From an uncultured Collinsella sp. (GTDB lineage: Bacteria; Actinomycetota; Coriobacteriia; Coriobacteriales; Coriobacteriaceae), in the NCBI GenBank assembly GCA_900548075.1, contig URJD01000030.1, positions 1-14,079 on the forward strand: a stretch of 14,079 nucleotides of DNA, read 5' to 3'. Position numbers and translations under genes: made by a program. Each line of letters starts with the position of its first letter. Positions within the stretch are counted from its first letter, which is position 1. Below, piece by piece: positions 13,057 to 14,079 of the stretch. The notes below the pieces were generated by a model, which did not search any database, was not told the origin of the DNA, and was given only the letters and a program-made list of their open reading frames with translations.

Positions 13057-14079
13057 TCTACCTGGATAACGCGGCGACGACCATGTACAAGCCGCAGGCG
13101 GTCATCGATGCCGTGACGCAGGCGATGTGCTCGCTCGGCAATGCCGGGCGCGGTGCCACCTCGGGTGCGCTCGATGCCGCGCGTACGATTCATGGTTGCC
13201 GCGCCAAGCTTGCGCGCCTGCTGGGATGCCCGCGCGCTGACCATGTGTGCTTTGCACCTAACTCGACGGCGGCGCTCAACACCGCCATCAACGGCGTGGT
13301 GCGTCCCGGCGACCGCGTGGTCACGACGGTGCTTGAGCACAACTCAGTGCTGCGTCCGCTTAATCGTCTTGCGGCTGAGCGGGGTGTGACCGTTGAGCAT
13401 GCGGGCTGCGACGCGAACGGCGCGCTCGACTACGACGAGCTCGGGCGGTTGGTCACGCCGGGCACGCGTGCCGTGGTTGTGACGCACGCCTCCAATGTGA
13501 CCGGCAACGCGGTCGACATTGCGCGCGTGGCTGCCATCGCGCATGCGGCCGGCGCGCTGTTGATCGTCGATGCTTCGCAGTCTGCCGGCGCGATGCATGT
13601 CGATATGCGGGCTATGGGCCTCGACGTCGTGTGCTTTACCGGCCACAAGGGGCTCATGGGTCCACAGGGCACCGGCGGCTTGGCCGTGGCGGAGGGCGTT
13701 GACGTGGCTCCGTGGGCCATGGGCGGCACGGGCGTGCACAGCTTCGATGCACTGCAGCCGCTCGAGTGGCCCACGCGCCTTGAGGCGGGCACGCTCAACG
13801 GTCACGGCATCGCGGGACTTTCCGCAGGTCTCGACTTTATCGAGGCCCAGGGCGGGGTCGAGGCGATTGCGGCGCATGAGCGCGCGCTTGCCGAGCGCTT
13901 CCTCGCCGGCGTTCGCGAAATCCCCGGCATTGCGCTCTACGGTGCGTTTGACCAGCCTGTGCGCTCGGCGATCGTCTCGCTCAACGTGGGCGATATCGAC
14001 TCTGCCGAGATCTCGGACGCGCTTATGCAAGGGTGGGGGATTGCGACGCGCCCCGGTGCCCATTGCGCTCCGCTCATGC
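13053..14079 (+). CDS. Class V aminotransferase/cysteine desulfurase-like enzyme (3' end beyond the window)
   Basis: This PLP enzyme would take sulfur or selenium from cysteine or selenocysteine. The frame opens MIYLDNAATTMYKP, the standard NifS/SufS-type start, and stays open for 342 codons to the window end. Landmarks are THASNVTGN (substrate and PLP region), IVDASQSAGAMHVD (PLP-ring Asp and Gln), the Schiff-base Lys199 in FTGHKGLMGPQGTGG, and the active-site Cys338 in RPGAHCAPL. Both the Lys and the Cys of a working desulfurase are therefore present. The early G-x-x-G-R-G stretch and the selD-yedF context resemble the family often annotated as EF2568-type aminotransferases near selD. The start overlaps the DUF3343 stop by 4 nt. 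A selenocysteine lyase role is likely but unproven. Confidence 0.92.
   Translation, partial: MIYLDNAATTMYKPQAVIDAVTQAMCSLGNAGRGATSGALDAARTIHGCRAKLARLLGCPRADHVCFAPNSTAALNTAINGVVRPGDRVVTTVLEHNSVLRPLNRLAAERGVTVEHAGCDANGALDYDELGRLVTPGTRAVVVTHASNVTGNAVDIARVAAIAHAAGALLIVDASQSAGAMHVDMRAMGLDVVCFTGHKGLMGPQGTGGLAVAEGVDVAPWAMGGTGVHSFDALQPLEWPTRLEAGTLNGHGIAGLSAGLDFIEAQGGVEAIAAHERALAERFLAGVREIPGIALYGAFDQPVRSAIVSLNVGDIDSAEISDALMQGWGIATRPGAHCAPLM

Noticed and set aside
1..14079. CRISPR arrays, tRNA or rRNA genes, insertion sequences
   Set aside because: I saw no regularly spaced repeats, no tRNA-like cloverleaf, no rRNA sequence and no transposase reading frame. The window is fully packed with metabolic genes.

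Overview
The window looks like chromosomal DNA of a high-GC anaerobic actinobacterium. Strong GC bias at third codon positions, good AGGAGG-type ribosome binding sites, an [Fe-S] 2-hydroxyacyl-CoA dehydratase-type system and a UGA-containing selD all fit the class Coriobacteriia, and Collinsella or a close relative is my best guess. That assignment is an inference from gene content, not from a marker gene.

Layout. Positions 1-325 hold the 5' end of a minus-strand ClC-type chloride channel gene, divergent from the rest. All other genes are on the plus strand. Positions 535-2287 are moeA and mogA (late molybdenum cofactor steps), closed by a clear intrinsic terminator at 2301-2334. Positions 2492-5949 are modA, modB and modC, a molybdate ABC importer, behind an AT-rich promoter packed with small dyads. 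The ModB has about 200 extra N-terminal residues that ordinary ModB proteins lack. Positions 5950-6378 are a leader region with an extended -10 promoter, two very short overlapping reading frames and several hairpins, one of which would mask the ribosome binding site of the next gene.

Positions 6379-9824 encode two paralogous 2-hydroxyacyl-CoA dehydratase/double-cubane-type proteins and their ATP-dependent activator. A 101-nt imperfect inverted repeat lies between the two dehydratase genes, and a 36-bp near-perfect palindrome lies at the end of the second. Positions 9839-14079 encode a family 4 glycosyltransferase, selD, yedF, a small DUF3343 protein and a class V aminotransferase/cysteine desulfurase (cut by the window end). 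The selD gene is itself a selenoprotein gene: an in-frame UGA at codon 17 falls exactly where Escherichia coli SelD has its catalytic Cys17, so the true gene starts at 11049 and overlaps the glycosyltransferase by 8 nt.

How the genes fit together. The first half handles molybdenum (uptake by ModABC, insertion by MoeA/MogA). The second half handles selenium: a desulfurase-like enzyme could deliver selenium, YedF and DUF3343 are suspected selenium or sulfur carriers, and SelD makes selenophosphate. The low-potential [Fe-S] reductase module and the glycosyltransferase sit directly upstream of selD in the same orientation with short gaps or overlaps. The glycosyltransferase next to selD recalls the selenosugar synthase SenB of the selenoneine pathway. 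A selenium or molybdenum-selenium function for the whole cluster is therefore a reasonable but unproven idea.
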